Of a stretch of 64,000 nucleotides of DNA, positions 8,448 through 19,456 are shown one piece after another. A model generated the notes under the pieces. It was not told where the DNA came from and ran no database searches. It was given only the letters and a program-made list of their open reading frames with translations. This DNA is from Paenibacillus sp. FSL W8-0426 (GTDB taxonomy: Bacteria > Bacillota > Bacilli > Paenibacillales > Paenibacillaceae), in NCBI RefSeq assembly GCF_037969725.1, contig NZ_CP150203.1, positions 2,496,001 to 2,560,000 on the forward strand, in the 5' to 3' direction. The position numbers were made by a program, and so were the translations under genes. Numbering within the stretch: the stretch's first letter is position 1; each line of letters opens with the position of its first letter.

Positions 8448-10109
8448 ATGATGAGAAAATTTTGGTTCATGGTCTTGATTTTCAGCTTTATAGGAAGCAT
8501 GTTTTGTTTCGGAATGAAAGATAACATCGCTGCTGCCGAACCGGATTTTGTGCATCCCGGACTTTTGCATACTGAGGAAGATTTGGTTCGTATCAAGCAA
8601 ATGGTGGCGGCCGGGGAACAACCCTACTTGGACGGATGGAACCAGTTAGTGAACAGCCCGCTTTCTGCGGCAGGTTGGACTCCCCGGGCCACGGCCACGA
8701 TCATTCGAGGCGGCACGGGCGATAATGTGAGTTTGCTCTACAATGATGCAGCCCGTGCTTACCAGAATGCACTGCGCTGGAAAATCACCGGAGACACGGC
8801 ACACGGAGATACGGCACGGGACATTTTGAATGCATGGTCATCCACGCTTACAACGGTTACGGGCAATGCCGATCGCTATTTAGCTGCGGGTTTACAAGGA
8901 TATCAACTGGCTAATGCGGCTGAGCTTATGCGAGATTACCCTGGATTTGATGTACAAGGAATGCAGGCTATGCTGCTTAACGTGTTCTATAAACCTCTTA
9001 ACGAGCGTTTCCTGATCGGTAATGAATTTGGCCGGGACCACAACGACGCCTACATTCAAAACTACTGGGCAAACTGGGATTTGAGCAATATGGCAGCAAC
9101 CATTGCCATCGGAGTGTTCTGTGATCGCCAAGATATCTATGAGATCGGGATAGAATATTTCAAGCATGGAGCTGGAAATGGCTCGATTTACAATGCGATC
9201 CCGTTTCTGCATCCGGATGGGCTCGCCCAATGGCAGGAGTCCGGACGTGATCAGGCACATACCCAGCTCGGCATCGGCTTAATGGCCACGATCAATGAAA
9301 TGGCATGGAATCAGGGCGATGACTTATATGGATGGGCGGACAACCGCTTTATGAAAGCTGCCGAATATGTGGCAAAGTACAATAATGGAGATGATGATGT
9401 TCCCTTTGCATCCTATGAATGGGGTTCCGGAACCAATGGTGCCGTTCAAACCCACACGGTCATATCCGGTGCCGGACGCAATGAATTTCGCCCGATCTGG
9501 GAAATGATCTACAATCATTATGCGAATCGAAAAGGCATGAACGTTCCAAACATTGCGGCCCGCGCTGCTTTGATGAGAACGGAAGGTGGCCCAAACCCGC
9601 AGTATCCTTCGACATTCGATCACCTTGGATTCGGAACATTGCTATACACGCGTCCGGCAGGCAGCGGAGGATCGGCAGTGCTCCCCTCTGAAAATATTCC
9701 CGATGGCACTTACCGATTCACAGTACGACTTGATGGCAAATCGATGGAAGCCAGTGGCAATCTTGTGCGGAAGTCGACATATACGGGGGGGACGCATCAG
9801 CAATGGGCCGTAACCCACATCGACGGAGGCCAGTACAGCATCAAAAATGGTGAGAGCGGTCTTTATTTAGGGATAGCAAATGACTCCCTTGCTCGTGGCG
9901 CCCAATTTGAGTTATCCGCGAGTACGGGAGGAAATAGTCAGAAATTTGCGTTCATCCCCGTCGGTGACGGCTATTACCGGATTACGCCTATACACACGAA
10001 CCTATCGGTCGACGTTCTGAACGCATCCTCTGAAGAATCAGTACCACTCATCCAGTGGCGATACTTGCTTGGAAAGCATCAGCAATGGAAGCTTGAATCT
10101 GTACATTGA
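8448..10109 (+). CDS. Secreted alginate-lyase-family protein with ricin-type lectin module
   Basis: A 553-residue protein with a signal peptide ending near IAAAEP, an alpha-barrel lyase domain of about residues 30-390, and a C-terminal beta-trefoil of about 130 residues (GTYRFTVRLDGKSME, then QQWAV and QQWKL blocks) of the ricin/CBM13 type. The lyase domain has NYWANWDLSN and the ESGRDQAHTQLGIG block that marks the Pfam alginate_lyase family. That family cleaves uronic-acid polymers by beta-elimination, giving the unsaturated ends that GH88 removes. AAGGAG precedes the ATG. The substrate could be alginate, glucuronan or another polyuronate; sequence alone does not say which. Confidence 0.78.
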   Translation: MMRKFWFMVLIFSFIGSMFCFGMKDNIAAAEPDFVHPGLLHTEEDLVRIKQMVAAGEQPYLDGWNQLVNSPLSAAGWTPRATATIIRGGTGDNVSLLYNDAARAYQNALRWKITGDTAHGDTARDILNAWSSTLTTVTGNADRYLAAGLQGYQLANAAELMRDYPGFDVQGMQAMLLNVFYKPLNERFLIGNEFGRDHNDAYIQNYWANWDLSNMAATIAIGVFCDRQDIYEIGIEYFKHGAGNGSIYNAIPFLHPDGLAQWQESGRDQAHTQLGIGLMATINEMAWNQGDDLYGWADNRFMKAAEYVAKYNNGDDDVPFASYEWGSGTNGAVQTHTVISGAGRNEFRPIWEMIYNHYANRKGMNVPNIAARAALMRTEGGPNPQYPSTFDHLGFGTLLYTRPAGSGGSAVLPSENIPDGTYRFTVRLDGKSMEASGNLVRKSTYTGGTHQQWAVTHIDGGQYSIKNGESGLYLGIANDSLARGAQFELSASTGGNSQKFAFIPVGDGYYRITPIHTNLSVDVLNASSEESVPLIQWRYLLGKHQQWKLESVH

Positions 10110-10229
10110 TTCATCCGATATATAGCAAGGGGATTTCTGCAAGTAGAGATCTCCTTTTTCGTGTAGCAATCACAGCAATGACTTTATAGTTTCAGGCATA
10201 TTTTGGACGTTACTATGAGGAGGTTGGGG

Positions 10230-12932
10230 ATGAAAAAGCAAAGAAATCGAATATGGAGAGCGCCAACGACGGCCATTGGCATGTTTCTGCTTTTGATTAT
10301 GATTGCATCCTATCTGCCCATGGGGGGTGACACCGCTTTTGCGAATGAAATACCGGCCGGGACAGAGAAGGTAATCATTACAGAGGTCGTTTCCGATGAG
10401 GGATTTACGCATCCCGGCATAGGATTAACGAAGGGAATACTGGAAAATATGCGTGAGCAGGTCGTTGCCAAAAAGGATCCGTGGTATACCTACTACGTTT
10501 GGATGTCCCAATCCGGATATGCTTCCAAGGCATTTGCATCCAATATTTACGCAGGTTCCAATCCGGATGGCACGGATCGCCCTAAAACACGTGCTGTGAA
10601 CAGTAAAGGAGCATTCGTCGCAGACGGTTTGAGAGCGTACACCCAAGCCATTATGTATTATATTACCGGGGACGAAGCCTATCGGGCCAATGCGATGCGA
10701 ATCATACGTTTATGGGAGCAGATGGATCCCGATCAATATACCTATTTTACGGATTCCCATATTCATATGGGCATACCTCTCCACCGGATGGCTGCTGCAG
10801 CAGAGCTTTTGCGCTGCTCGGGTGCAGAGAATGAAGACCCGAAATGGGCGTGGACGGAAGAGGATACGGCCCGGTTCACTACGAATCTGATTATTCCAAT
10901 GACGGAAACCTTTTTGCACTTTAATGACAAGTTCATGAATCAGCATCTTTACCCATTATTAGGTGCCATGTCCGGTTATATATTCACGGATAACTTCGAC
11001 AGATATGAGGAGGGCGTGGAATGGTTTACCGTGAACAGAACCGCAATAGACCAGGGACAAAACGGTTCAATCAAGCAGCTGTTCCGATGGGTGACTGAGG
11101 ATATTACGACAGGGGAAGCGGTAACCCCTCCAAGAGTCCAACACGTGGAAATGGGACGGGATCAGGCGCATGGCGCCGGCGATCTTACCAACGTGGAGAT
11201 TCTGGGACGATTGTTGGAGGCTCAGCGAACAAAAGTTGATCCCGTTGAAGGGACGCTGTCGACGGCGCAAGACGCAGTCAGTGTTTACGAGTTTTTGGAC
11301 CATCGTATATTGAAAGCGGCCGATTATTTCGCACAATTCATGATAGGCTATGATCCGCCTTGGACACCGGTCGCAGCCCATACGGATATCGAAGGGAATC
11401 CGACGATTATTTATAAAAATATATCGGGGGCATACCGAGGCCGCATTGGCGGCAACGTTTATGGTCAGTATTACTATTATAAGTATCAGCTGGGATTGGA
11501 CATGGAGCAGGCTGCGCCCTACTATACCGACATGTTTAACAAACGTCATCCGTTCTGGTGGGAGTCGCCGGATGGAGGAGCCGATTATTGGATGTTTATT
11601 CCTAAAGAGGCCGAAGGCGAAGGAACCGCGACTCTTCCGAAGGTATCTCCTGATCCGAGCTTGAATGAAATCGAGCTGCGAACGACTTCGCTGGATCATT
11701 ATTCAGAGCTTGGTCAAGAAGGCGACACTTCCTATCTAAGGATCACCGCAACAGAACATGGCAGCAGAGCTGCGGTCGTTGCTTCCGGCACGGGAGAAAA
11801 AACAGTCGGGATCAAAGTGCGGACCGACGGTACAGCGAAATTGGAGATCAATGGATGGACGGAAAACGCAGTGGTGCTGCCTGATACAAAAGGCCAGTGG
11901 AAATACGTGACGTTTACGATGGATGCATTTCAGGGTCTGGGTGATCTGATCTATATCAAAGTTACGGGTTCCGGAACCCAAGTAGATATTGACCATTTTC
12001 ATTTGAAAGCAGCGGAACGACTAACACCGCCCGTTTTCGATACAGGGAACCCTGCATTGAATCTATATGCGTATACCGGATCCGAAGCTTCATTGCACTA
12101 TGACTTTTCGGCCACTGATTCAGGACCGGGTGAAGTGTTGTCTTATCAGCTTGATCACAAGCCGGAAGGCGCGGTATTTGATGAGAGTACTGGAGCTTTT
12201 AGCTGGCAGCCTGATCAGGCCGGAACCTATTCCTTTGTTGTGAGCGCGACGGACGGAACTACGGTAACCGCTAAATCTGTAATCGTTACAGTAACTTACG
12301 ACCGTCGATCTGCGATAGAAGCCGTCATTGCGCCATATGATCAGGAAAAGTCCTACATTTCATCGTCTTTGAGAGCGTATAGGACAGTGTATGAAGATGT
12401 AATGAATGCCTTAGATACTGCCTCGGATGAACAATTCTATCAAAAACTAGTGGAGCTGAACGCGGCAGTTGAAAGTCTGGAAGAATTAACCCCTCTCATG
12501 CAGGATGGCAGCATCAATTACGTCGATATGGTTGTTGCCTCTACCTTCGGAAACCAAATCATCAATCTGGTGGATGGTGCCTCCGACAGCTTTGCGGGAT
12601 ATTATTTGGCGGATAATCTGAGTTACACGATGGATTTCGGAAGTGAGTTCAACATCTCGCTGGATAAAATAGCTATGCAAGTCAGAGCGAGTTTTCCCGA
12701 AAGAATCGGCGGTGTGGCCGTGTTCGGCTCTAATGATATGACGACGTGGACCCGGTTAACGCCGGAACTTACCGTAGTCACAGAGGATATGCAAGAACTG
12801 GAAGTCGGCGAAGAGCATAAAAACGCATCGTTCCGCTTCTTGAAATTACACATGATCGATCCGTCAAGCACGATGTTTGAAATGGCCGAGCTCAGGCTGT
12901 TCGGAGAGCGGAAAGAGACGAATAACAACTGA
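10230..12932 (+). CDS. Large secreted alginate-lyase-family protein with four accessory domains
   Basis: A 900-residue protein beginning MKKQRNR with a signal peptide cut near AFANE. The lyase domain (about 40-480) shares the block EMGRDQAHGAGDL with the preceding gene. Then come a carbohydrate-binding jelly roll (about 490-605), an Ig-like domain (about 610-690, YQLDHKPEGAVFD and FSWQPDQAGTYSF), a helical spacer (about 700-755) and a discoidin-like domain (about 760-895, AVFGSNDMTTWTRL and FLKLHMIDPSS). GAGGAGG at about 10217 precedes ATG 10230. The binding domains suggest attack on insoluble or cell-wall-bound polymer. It is the last gene of the locus. Confidence 0.76.
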   Translation: MKKQRNRIWRAPTTAIGMFLLLIMIASYLPMGGDTAFANEIPAGTEKVIITEVVSDEGFTHPGIGLTKGILENMREQVVAKKDPWYTYYVWMSQSGYASKAFASNIYAGSNPDGTDRPKTRAVNSKGAFVADGLRAYTQAIMYYITGDEAYRANAMRIIRLWEQMDPDQYTYFTDSHIHMGIPLHRMAAAAELLRCSGAENEDPKWAWTEEDTARFTTNLIIPMTETFLHFNDKFMNQHLYPLLGAMSGYIFTDNFDRYEEGVEWFTVNRTAIDQGQNGSIKQLFRWVTEDITTGEAVTPPRVQHVEMGRDQAHGAGDLTNVEILGRLLEAQRTKVDPVEGTLSTAQDAVSVYEFLDHRILKAADYFAQFMIGYDPPWTPVAAHTDIEGNPTIIYKNISGAYRGRIGGNVYGQYYYYKYQLGLDMEQAAPYYTDMFNKRHPFWWESPDGGADYWMFIPKEAEGEGTATLPKVSPDPSLNEIELRTTSLDHYSELGQEGDTSYLRITATEHGSRAAVVASGTGEKTVGIKVRTDGTAKLEINGWTENAVVLPDTKGQWKYVTFTMDAFQGLGDLIYIKVTGSGTQVDIDHFHLKAAERLTPPVFDTGNPALNLYAYTGSEASLHYDFSATDSGPGEVLSYQLDHKPEGAVFDESTGAFSWQPDQAGTYSFVVSATDGTTVTAKSVIVTVTYDRRSAIEAVIAPYDQEKSYISSSLRAYRTVYEDVMNALDTASDEQFYQKLVELNAAVESLEELTPLMQDGSINYVDMVVASTFGNQIINLVDGASDSFAGYYLADNLSYTMDFGSEFNISLDKIAMQVRASFPERIGGVAVFGSNDMTTWTRLTPELTVVTEDMQELEVGEEHKNASFRFLKLHMIDPSSTMFEMAELRLFGERKETNNN

Positions 12933-13047
12933 TTTTTGTCTCCATTCGTTCTGCCGATAGTGAGAATGGACGGGTGCGAGGAGTTCATCCAAGGGCATGG
13001 GGCCAGTATCCTGTATTTTACAAATGGATCAAAAGGAGCTGTGAGAG

Positions 13048-13356
13048 ATGGGCAAGATCAGGGAGTTCAATGGTTTTCAATATCGAATAGACCAAGAATA
13101 CTTGCATGTATTTTTTGAACCCACAGTTCATAAAAAAGGGTATATTAGTTCTTTCAGGTTGCTGCCTCGTCCTTTTACCAGTTTTGAAGAGTTTATAATA
13201 AATGGCAAAACATACGAATGTAATGACATTCAAACATTTGAGTGTTTTGATCCAGAGAATTCAGAGCATTTAGAACGTACAGGCATAGGCTTAAGCTGGC
13301 CCAATAGTGGATTGAAAAAATTTTATGAACTGGTAAATGTCATTGAAAATAGGTAA
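13048..13356 (+). CDS. Orphan small protein of unknown function
   Basis: A 102-residue protein starting MGKIREFNGFQYRID, rich in aromatic and charged residues, without signal peptide or membrane segment. AAAGGAGCTG precedes the ATG. I do not recognise a family. The codons are clearly more AT-rich than those of the flanking genes, and a perfect inverted-repeat terminator follows 3 nt after the stop, so it looks like a single-gene transcription unit acquired separately from its neighbours. Confidence 0.65.
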   Translation: MGKIREFNGFQYRIDQEYLHVFFEPTVHKKGYISSFRLLPRPFTSFEEFIINGKTYECNDIQTFECFDPENSEHLERTGIGLSWPNSGLKKFYELVNVIENR

Positions 13357-13359
13357 AAG

Positions 13360-13391
13360 AAAAGGCATTCTGCGATCGCAGAATGCCTTTT
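13360..13391 (+). terminator. Perfect 32-bp palindromic terminator
   Basis: AAAAGGCATTC and GAATGCCTTTT flank a self-complementary TGCGATCGCA centre, so the whole 32 bp is its own reverse complement. A and T runs on both sides make it bidirectional. It ends the orphan gene at 13048-13356. Confidence 0.8.
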
Positions 13392-13871
13392 GGTAGTTAA
13401 AATACAGTGAAGGTGATGTCACAGTCGGGCATTACCCATGATATTGTTCCGTTAGTATCAACACACCATCCTGTTATTACTGGAGACTTAGTTCGGGATT
13501 TACTGATCAAAACATTTCCCCGTCATCCCAATCTTTCGACTGAGGATGACTGATCTTGGGAAGGAGGAAAATCTTGGGCTGAAACCGGGACAACTAAGGA
13601 TACTGAAATCAGACATGATAAAAATAGAGACGACATTTGTGAAGTGGTTCTGCATACCTCATTCCTTGCGCGTCCTTTCTTGTTCTTTTTTTCACATTAC
13701 ATTCAGGAAGGGGGGGATTGTTATCGCTGCAGGAAAGGGGGTATGCTGTACTTTTTGCCGTTTCACATGGCAAATTACACACTTTTCTACGGGGAGCGCT
13801 TTCACCTATTATTACGTTAGAACCAGCTGGGGTGGCTTGACCGATACTAGTATCAAAATGAGGGATTTCAA
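13392..13871. other. 480-bp intergenic stretch upstream of the LicR-type regulator
   Basis: No gene with a ribosome site is visible on either strand. On the minus strand a stop-bounded 39-codon frame at about 13396-13512 reads protein-like (SPVITGWCVDTNG, then ISWVMPDCDITFTVF before a TAA) but has an upstream TGA and no start, so it may be the tail of a decayed gene. The right half should hold the promoter of the PTS regulator; a possible catabolite element is listed separately. Confidence 0.4.
13791..13804 (-). promoter_or_regulatory. Possible CcpA catabolite-response element (weak)
   Basis: On the minus strand TGAAAGCGCTCCCC matches the first ten positions of the cre consensus TGWAARCGYTWNCW and fails at two of the last four. 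It lies about 70 nt before the PTS regulator start, where carbon-catabolite repression of a beta-glucoside operon would be expected. Confidence 0.3.
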
Positions 13872-15800
13872 ATGAGGCAACACAAACTGATGATGCTGCT
13901 CCATGACAGCACGACGCCTGTGCACATGAACGAATTGATCGCGGCGCTCGGCGTGTCCGAACGGACCGTCCGCCAGTCGATTCGCCAGCTTGGCCAGGCA
14001 GGCGAGCGGCACGGCTACTGCATTCGCATGATTCGCAATCAGGGTTACGCGCTCGAGGTGACCGACCCTGAACGATTCCGATCATACATGGCAAACGAAA
14101 CGGCAGAGGAACACCGCATCGATCTGAACGACAGGTCGGCGAGACAGCAGCAAGTGTTATTCTGTCTGCTGCAGAGCCAGGATTACGTCCCGATGGATCG
14201 GCTTGCCGACGAAATGGGCATCAGTCGATCAACGCTGCTCGCGGATTTGAAGGAAGTGGAGGAACGCTTGGCCGTCTTCCGATTAAACCTGACCCGCCGA
14301 GCGCACTACGGCATTCGGGTGGAGGGAAACGAAGAGAATTTCCGCAAAGCGTTTTCTCACTACGTACTGCAATCCGACCAGCCTGTCGAGCAGAGCAGGG
14401 AGTTTTACGACTTTAGCCGCAAGCTGGACAAGGATCGACTGAAAAACCATTTGCTGCACGTGCTGAAAACGAAAGCACTGAAAATATCCGATGTGTTTCT
14501 GAACAATCTGGTGACACATCTGCTGATTCTGTTATATCGCATATCCAAGCATAATCACATCGTGCCGGGACAGACGTCGCTTCCACAGCCGGAGGCTCTG
14601 TACCGTGACATTGCGGAGGAGCTTGCGGCGTGGATCGACGAGCATTTGAACATGAAGCTGCCCGAGGACGAAATCAACTATTTGGCGCTGCATATTTCGG
14701 GCAAAACGATCGTGGAGCATGTGTCCGAACAGTCGAAGCTGCAGCTGCGCAGAGGTATCCTCGAAATATTATCGCAGCTGGATCAGGAGTTTCTCACTGG
14801 TTTCAGCCGGGATGACGATCTGCAAAATGCGCTGCTGCTGCATATGTTCCCATTGCTGAACCGTCTCTATTACAATCTGCAGCTCAGCAATCCGCTGGTC
14901 GAGGACGTGTACAGCCAATATGCCAACGTATTTCTCATTTCGTTCCGATTTGCCGAGTTCATCGAGGCCAGGTACGGCTTTAAAATGTCGCGTGACGAAG
15001 CCGGTTATGTCGCCCTTCACTTCGCTACGCATTTGGAACGGATGAAGCAGTCGCGTTTGGAGCAGCTGAAACGAATCGTCGTCATATGCTCGTCCGGCGC
15101 GGGCAGCGCGCATTTGATCCGGCTCAGGCTGGAGGCACTGTTTCCAAAAGCGTCGGTGGTCACGGCCTCCGTCAACGAAATTGCGGATATCATGAAGCAG
15201 CCGGTGGATCTGATTTTAACGACGGTCCCGCTTGAACAGGAATTTCGGGATATGGCGGACAAACCGGTCATCCACATTAAAAATTGGCTGGACGATCAAG
15301 AAATTCAGCGCATTCGCGAAATGGTTTCCCTGCAGATGGCCACGGTGCAGACCTCGTATAAGCTGCTGGATTTCAAGGAGCTGTTCCGCAAGGAGCTGTT
15401 CCATGTAACGGAAGGCGGCGATTATATGCAATTGCTGCAAAACCGCTGTGAGGAGATCGTATCCAAAGGATATGCAGCGGACGATTTCCCCGAACAAGTG
15501 CTGACGCGGGAGAGCAAATTTACGACCATTTACAAAAACGGCGTCGCCGGTCCCCATCCGATGCGTATGGGTGCGATCAAGGATTGCATCAACGTCACCG
15601 TGCTCAAACGGCCGATCCTGTATGAGGGCAAGCCGGTTCAGCTTATTTTCCTGATCAACTTGCGGCCAGGGCAGCTCTTTTTGCACAAGGAAATCAGCAA
15701 ACTGCTACTAATCTTCATGGAAAAAGAAGAAAGCCGCAGCCGCATTTTGCAGGCGGGCACGTACGAACAATTTATCAAAGAAATAGAGAGTCTTATATAG
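13872..15800 (+). CDS. LicR/MtlR-type PTS-regulated transcriptional activator
   Basis: A 642-residue multi-domain activator: an HTH of about residues 5-65, a second Mga-like HTH (about 85-145, PMDRLADEMGISRSTLL), two PRD domains (about 170-395), an EIIB-like domain with Cys406 in VICSSGAGSA, and an EIIA domain of the mannitol/fructose class with His562 in GPHPMR. Such proteins are activated or inhibited by phosphorylation from HPr and the cognate EIIB according to sugar flow. The IIA gene follows after 15 nt, so it likely activates its own operon for beta-glucosides. Length and domain order match LicR-family activators. Confidence 0.9.
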   Translation: MRQHKLMMLLHDSTTPVHMNELIAALGVSERTVRQSIRQLGQAGERHGYCIRMIRNQGYALEVTDPERFRSYMANETAEEHRIDLNDRSARQQQVLFCLLQSQDYVPMDRLADEMGISRSTLLADLKEVEERLAVFRLNLTRRAHYGIRVEGNEENFRKAFSHYVLQSDQPVEQSREFYDFSRKLDKDRLKNHLLHVLKTKALKISDVFLNNLVTHLLILLYRISKHNHIVPGQTSLPQPEALYRDIAEELAAWIDEHLNMKLPEDEINYLALHISGKTIVEHVSEQSKLQLRRGILEILSQLDQEFLTGFSRDDDLQNALLLHMFPLLNRLYYNLQLSNPLVEDVYSQYANVFLISFRFAEFIEARYGFKMSRDEAGYVALHFATHLERMKQSRLEQLKRIVVICSSGAGSAHLIRLRLEALFPKASVVTASVNEIADIMKQPVDLILTTVPLEQEFRDMADKPVIHIKNWLDDQEIQRIREMVSLQMATVQTSYKLLDFKELFRKELFHVTEGGDYMQLLQNRCEEIVSKGYAADDFPEQVLTRESKFTTIYKNGVAGPHPMRMGAIKDCINVTVLKRPILYEGKPVQLIFLINLRPGQLFLHKEISKLLLIFMEKEESRSRILQAGTYEQFIKEIESLI

Positions 15801-15815
15801 GAGTGGAGAGAACCC

Positions 15816-16154
15816 ATGGATTACGAACAAACCGTCATGCAAATCATCGCCAATAGCGGCGAGGCAAGAAGCTACAGCCTGAAAGCGATTCGCGTTGCGA
15901 GAGAAGGCAAGCTGGAAGAAGCCGAGGCGCTCATTAAAGAGGCGAAAGGCAGCCTGACCAAAGCCCACAAAGTGCAGACAGGCTTGATTCAAGCCGAAGG
16001 ACGCGGGGAACGCACCGAAATTACGCTGCTGATGATTCACGCCCAGGACCATTTGATGAATGCGCTGACGGTCCGCGAAGTGGCCGCCGAATTAATCGAA
16101 GAGATCAAAGCCCGCAAGGAGCTCGAACAATTGGTGAAAGGATTGGTGAAATAA
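15816..16154 (+). CDS. PTS lactose/cellobiose-type IIA component
   Basis: A 112-residue all-helical cytoplasmic protein. The HAQDH block at residues 75-79 carries the histidine that takes phosphate from HPr and passes it to IIB. GAGTGGAGAG precedes the ATG. The IIB gene starts only 1 nt after its stop, showing tight coupling. The order regulator-IIA-IIB-IIC-hydrolase differs from the licBCAH order of B. subtilis but has the same parts. Confidence 0.93.
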   Translation: MDYEQTVMQIIANSGEARSYSLKAIRVAREGKLEEAEALIKEAKGSLTKAHKVQTGLIQAEGRGERTEITLLMIHAQDHLMNALTVREVAAELIEEIKARKELEQLVKGLVK

Positions 16155-16155
16155 A

Positions 16156-16461
16156 ATGAAAAAGATTTTGCTTGCATGTGCCGGAGGATTCTCGACAAGT
16201 ATGCTGGTGGAACGTATGAAGGAATCCGCGCGCGGACGCGGAATCGAAGTGGTCATCGATGCAGTGGCGGAGAGCGATATCGCCAGCCAGACGCCGTTTG
16301 ACATCATTATGCTCGGACCACAGATGGGACACGCCGAAGATGAGTTGGCGGCAGCATATCCGGGTATTCCCGTAACGACGATCGACATGATGGATTATGG
16401 CATGATGAACGGCGACAAAGTGCTGGATACGGCCATCGAGATGATGAACAAGGAGGCTTAA
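16156..16461 (+). CDS. PTS cellobiose-type IIB component
   Basis: A 101-residue protein starting MKKILLACAGGFSTSMLVE. Cys8 in the phosphate-binding P-loop-like segment is the phosphorylated residue of the lactose/cellobiose family. It relays phosphate from IIA to the sugar bound by IIC. It is separated by 3 nt from the IIC gene and clearly in one operon. Confidence 0.93.
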   Translation: MKKILLACAGGFSTSMLVERMKESARGRGIEVVIDAVAESDIASQTPFDIIMLGPQMGHAEDELAAAYPGIPVTTIDMMDYGMMNGDKVLDTAIEMMNKEA

Positions 16462-16464
16462 TGC

Positions 16465-17757
16465 ATGGCTGGCGGTGCAGAATGGAGAACGCGAATACAG
16501 AAAGTGAGCACCAAGATTCAAAAGAATACCTATATTAGCGCCATTTCCAATGGTCTGATGGCCTTGATGCCGATTCTCATTCTGGGAGCGATCTTCTCCC
16601 TGATCAATGCGCTTCGCATCGAGCCTTACCAGAACTTTCTCGTCGAAACAGGACTGAAGGATTACACTTCGGTTCCGGCTTCGGTCACGACCGACCTGAT
16701 TGCGCTGTATGCGGTGTTTTCCATTGCGTACAACTTTGCGACACAGCATAAACAGCAAGGGTTTTCCGCGGGGATTTTGGCCCTGATGAGCTTTCTGCTC
16801 GTCACGCCGAAAGGCCTGCTGGAAGATGGGGTAACCAAAGCGTTCGGATACTCGTGGTTGGGTGCCAAAGGTTTGTTTGTAGCCATCATCATTGCGTTGA
16901 TCGTGGGTAAAATTTATACCTTTGTATTGGAGAAAAAGCTTTACATCAAGATGCCGAAGGGCGTGCCGCCAACGGTTGAGAAGTCGTTCGCCGCGCTGAC
17001 GCCCGGTTTCCTGATTGCCATTTTGATGCTTGTTTTGACAGCGATCTTTGCGGCCACGAAATACGGCAACATGCATGAATTTGTCTTTTCGATCATTCAG
17101 GTTCCACTCACGAATCTTGGCGGTTCCTGGTGGGCGATGCTGGTCTGCGTGTTTGTCATTCACCTGTTATGGTTCTTCGGCGTTCACGGCACACTCGTCG
17201 TCTATTCGGTTGTGGGACCGATCTGGGTGGCCCTCGGTTTGGAAAACCTGGAAGCATACCAAAACGGCTTGGACGGGGTCAACATCGTAGGTTCGCCATT
17301 CTTCCCGGTTTACGTTCTCGTGGGCGGGGCCGGAGCGACGCTCGGTTTGATCATCGCGATGCTGTTTGCCAAGTCGGCACGTTATAAAACGCTCGGGCGT
17401 TTGGCTATCGTACCGAGTTTTATCGGTGTCAATGAGCCGGTGATCTTCGGCTTGCCGCTGGTCCTGAACGTGCGGCTGATGATTCCGTTCATCCTGACCC
17501 CGCTGATCACGAGCGGATTGGCCATTCTACTGACGGCCATCGGTGTGCTGCCGGTACTGAACGGGGTGCAGGTGCCGCTGGGCATACCGATCCTGTTCAA
17601 TGGCTGGATGACGGGCGGCTGGCGGGTCAGCGTGTTCCAAGTGGTGCTGATCGCAATCAGCTTTGCGATGTACTACCCGTTCTTCAAAAAGGCCGATGCC
17701 GAGGCATTGCAGCAAGAGCAAGCCGCAGCCGAGGCAGCGGAAGCATCCAAAGCCTAA
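16465..17757 (+). CDS. PTS cellobiose-type IIC membrane permease
   Basis: A 430-residue membrane protein with about ten hydrophobic segments, the HGTLVVYSVVGP stretch and the family-typical PSFIGVNEPVIFGLPLVLN loop that takes part in sugar binding. It imports and phosphorylates a beta-glucoside such as cellobiose. The C-terminal tail is rich in Ala, Glu and Gln. It is the last PTS gene before a 132-nt gap holding a leader ORF and the GH1 hydrolase. Confidence 0.93.
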   Translation: MAGGAEWRTRIQKVSTKIQKNTYISAISNGLMALMPILILGAIFSLINALRIEPYQNFLVETGLKDYTSVPASVTTDLIALYAVFSIAYNFATQHKQQGFSAGILALMSFLLVTPKGLLEDGVTKAFGYSWLGAKGLFVAIIIALIVGKIYTFVLEKKLYIKMPKGVPPTVEKSFAALTPGFLIAILMLVLTAIFAATKYGNMHEFVFSIIQVPLTNLGGSWWAMLVCVFVIHLLWFFGVHGTLVVYSVVGPIWVALGLENLEAYQNGLDGVNIVGSPFFPVYVLVGGAGATLGLIIAMLFAKSARYKTLGRLAIVPSFIGVNEPVIFGLPLVLNVRLMIPFILTPLITSGLAILLTAIGVLPVLNGVQVPLGIPILFNGWMTGGWRVSVFQVVLIAISFAMYYPFFKKADAEALQQEQAAAEAAEASKA

Positions 17758-17830
17758 TCGATGGAACGGTTGGCACATGCCTCAAGGCCGTAGGTCAACG
17801 TTTTACGAATACGAAACGAAAGGAGCCGGA

Positions 17831-19365
<1,535 letters not shown>

Positions 19366-19456
19366 CTTAAGAACGGATTTGCAGCATTTCATGCATAATT
19401 TCCCTTAAATTACAAACAATACATGAAACACCAAGCAGGGAAAGGATGCGATTTTC

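Noticed and set aside
16105..17163. A 352-codon open frame on the minus strand opposite the PTS genes
   Set aside because: It lies antisense to three well-supported PTS genes, has no ribosome site and no recognisable protein family; such frames arise from the GC-rich third positions of the sense genes.
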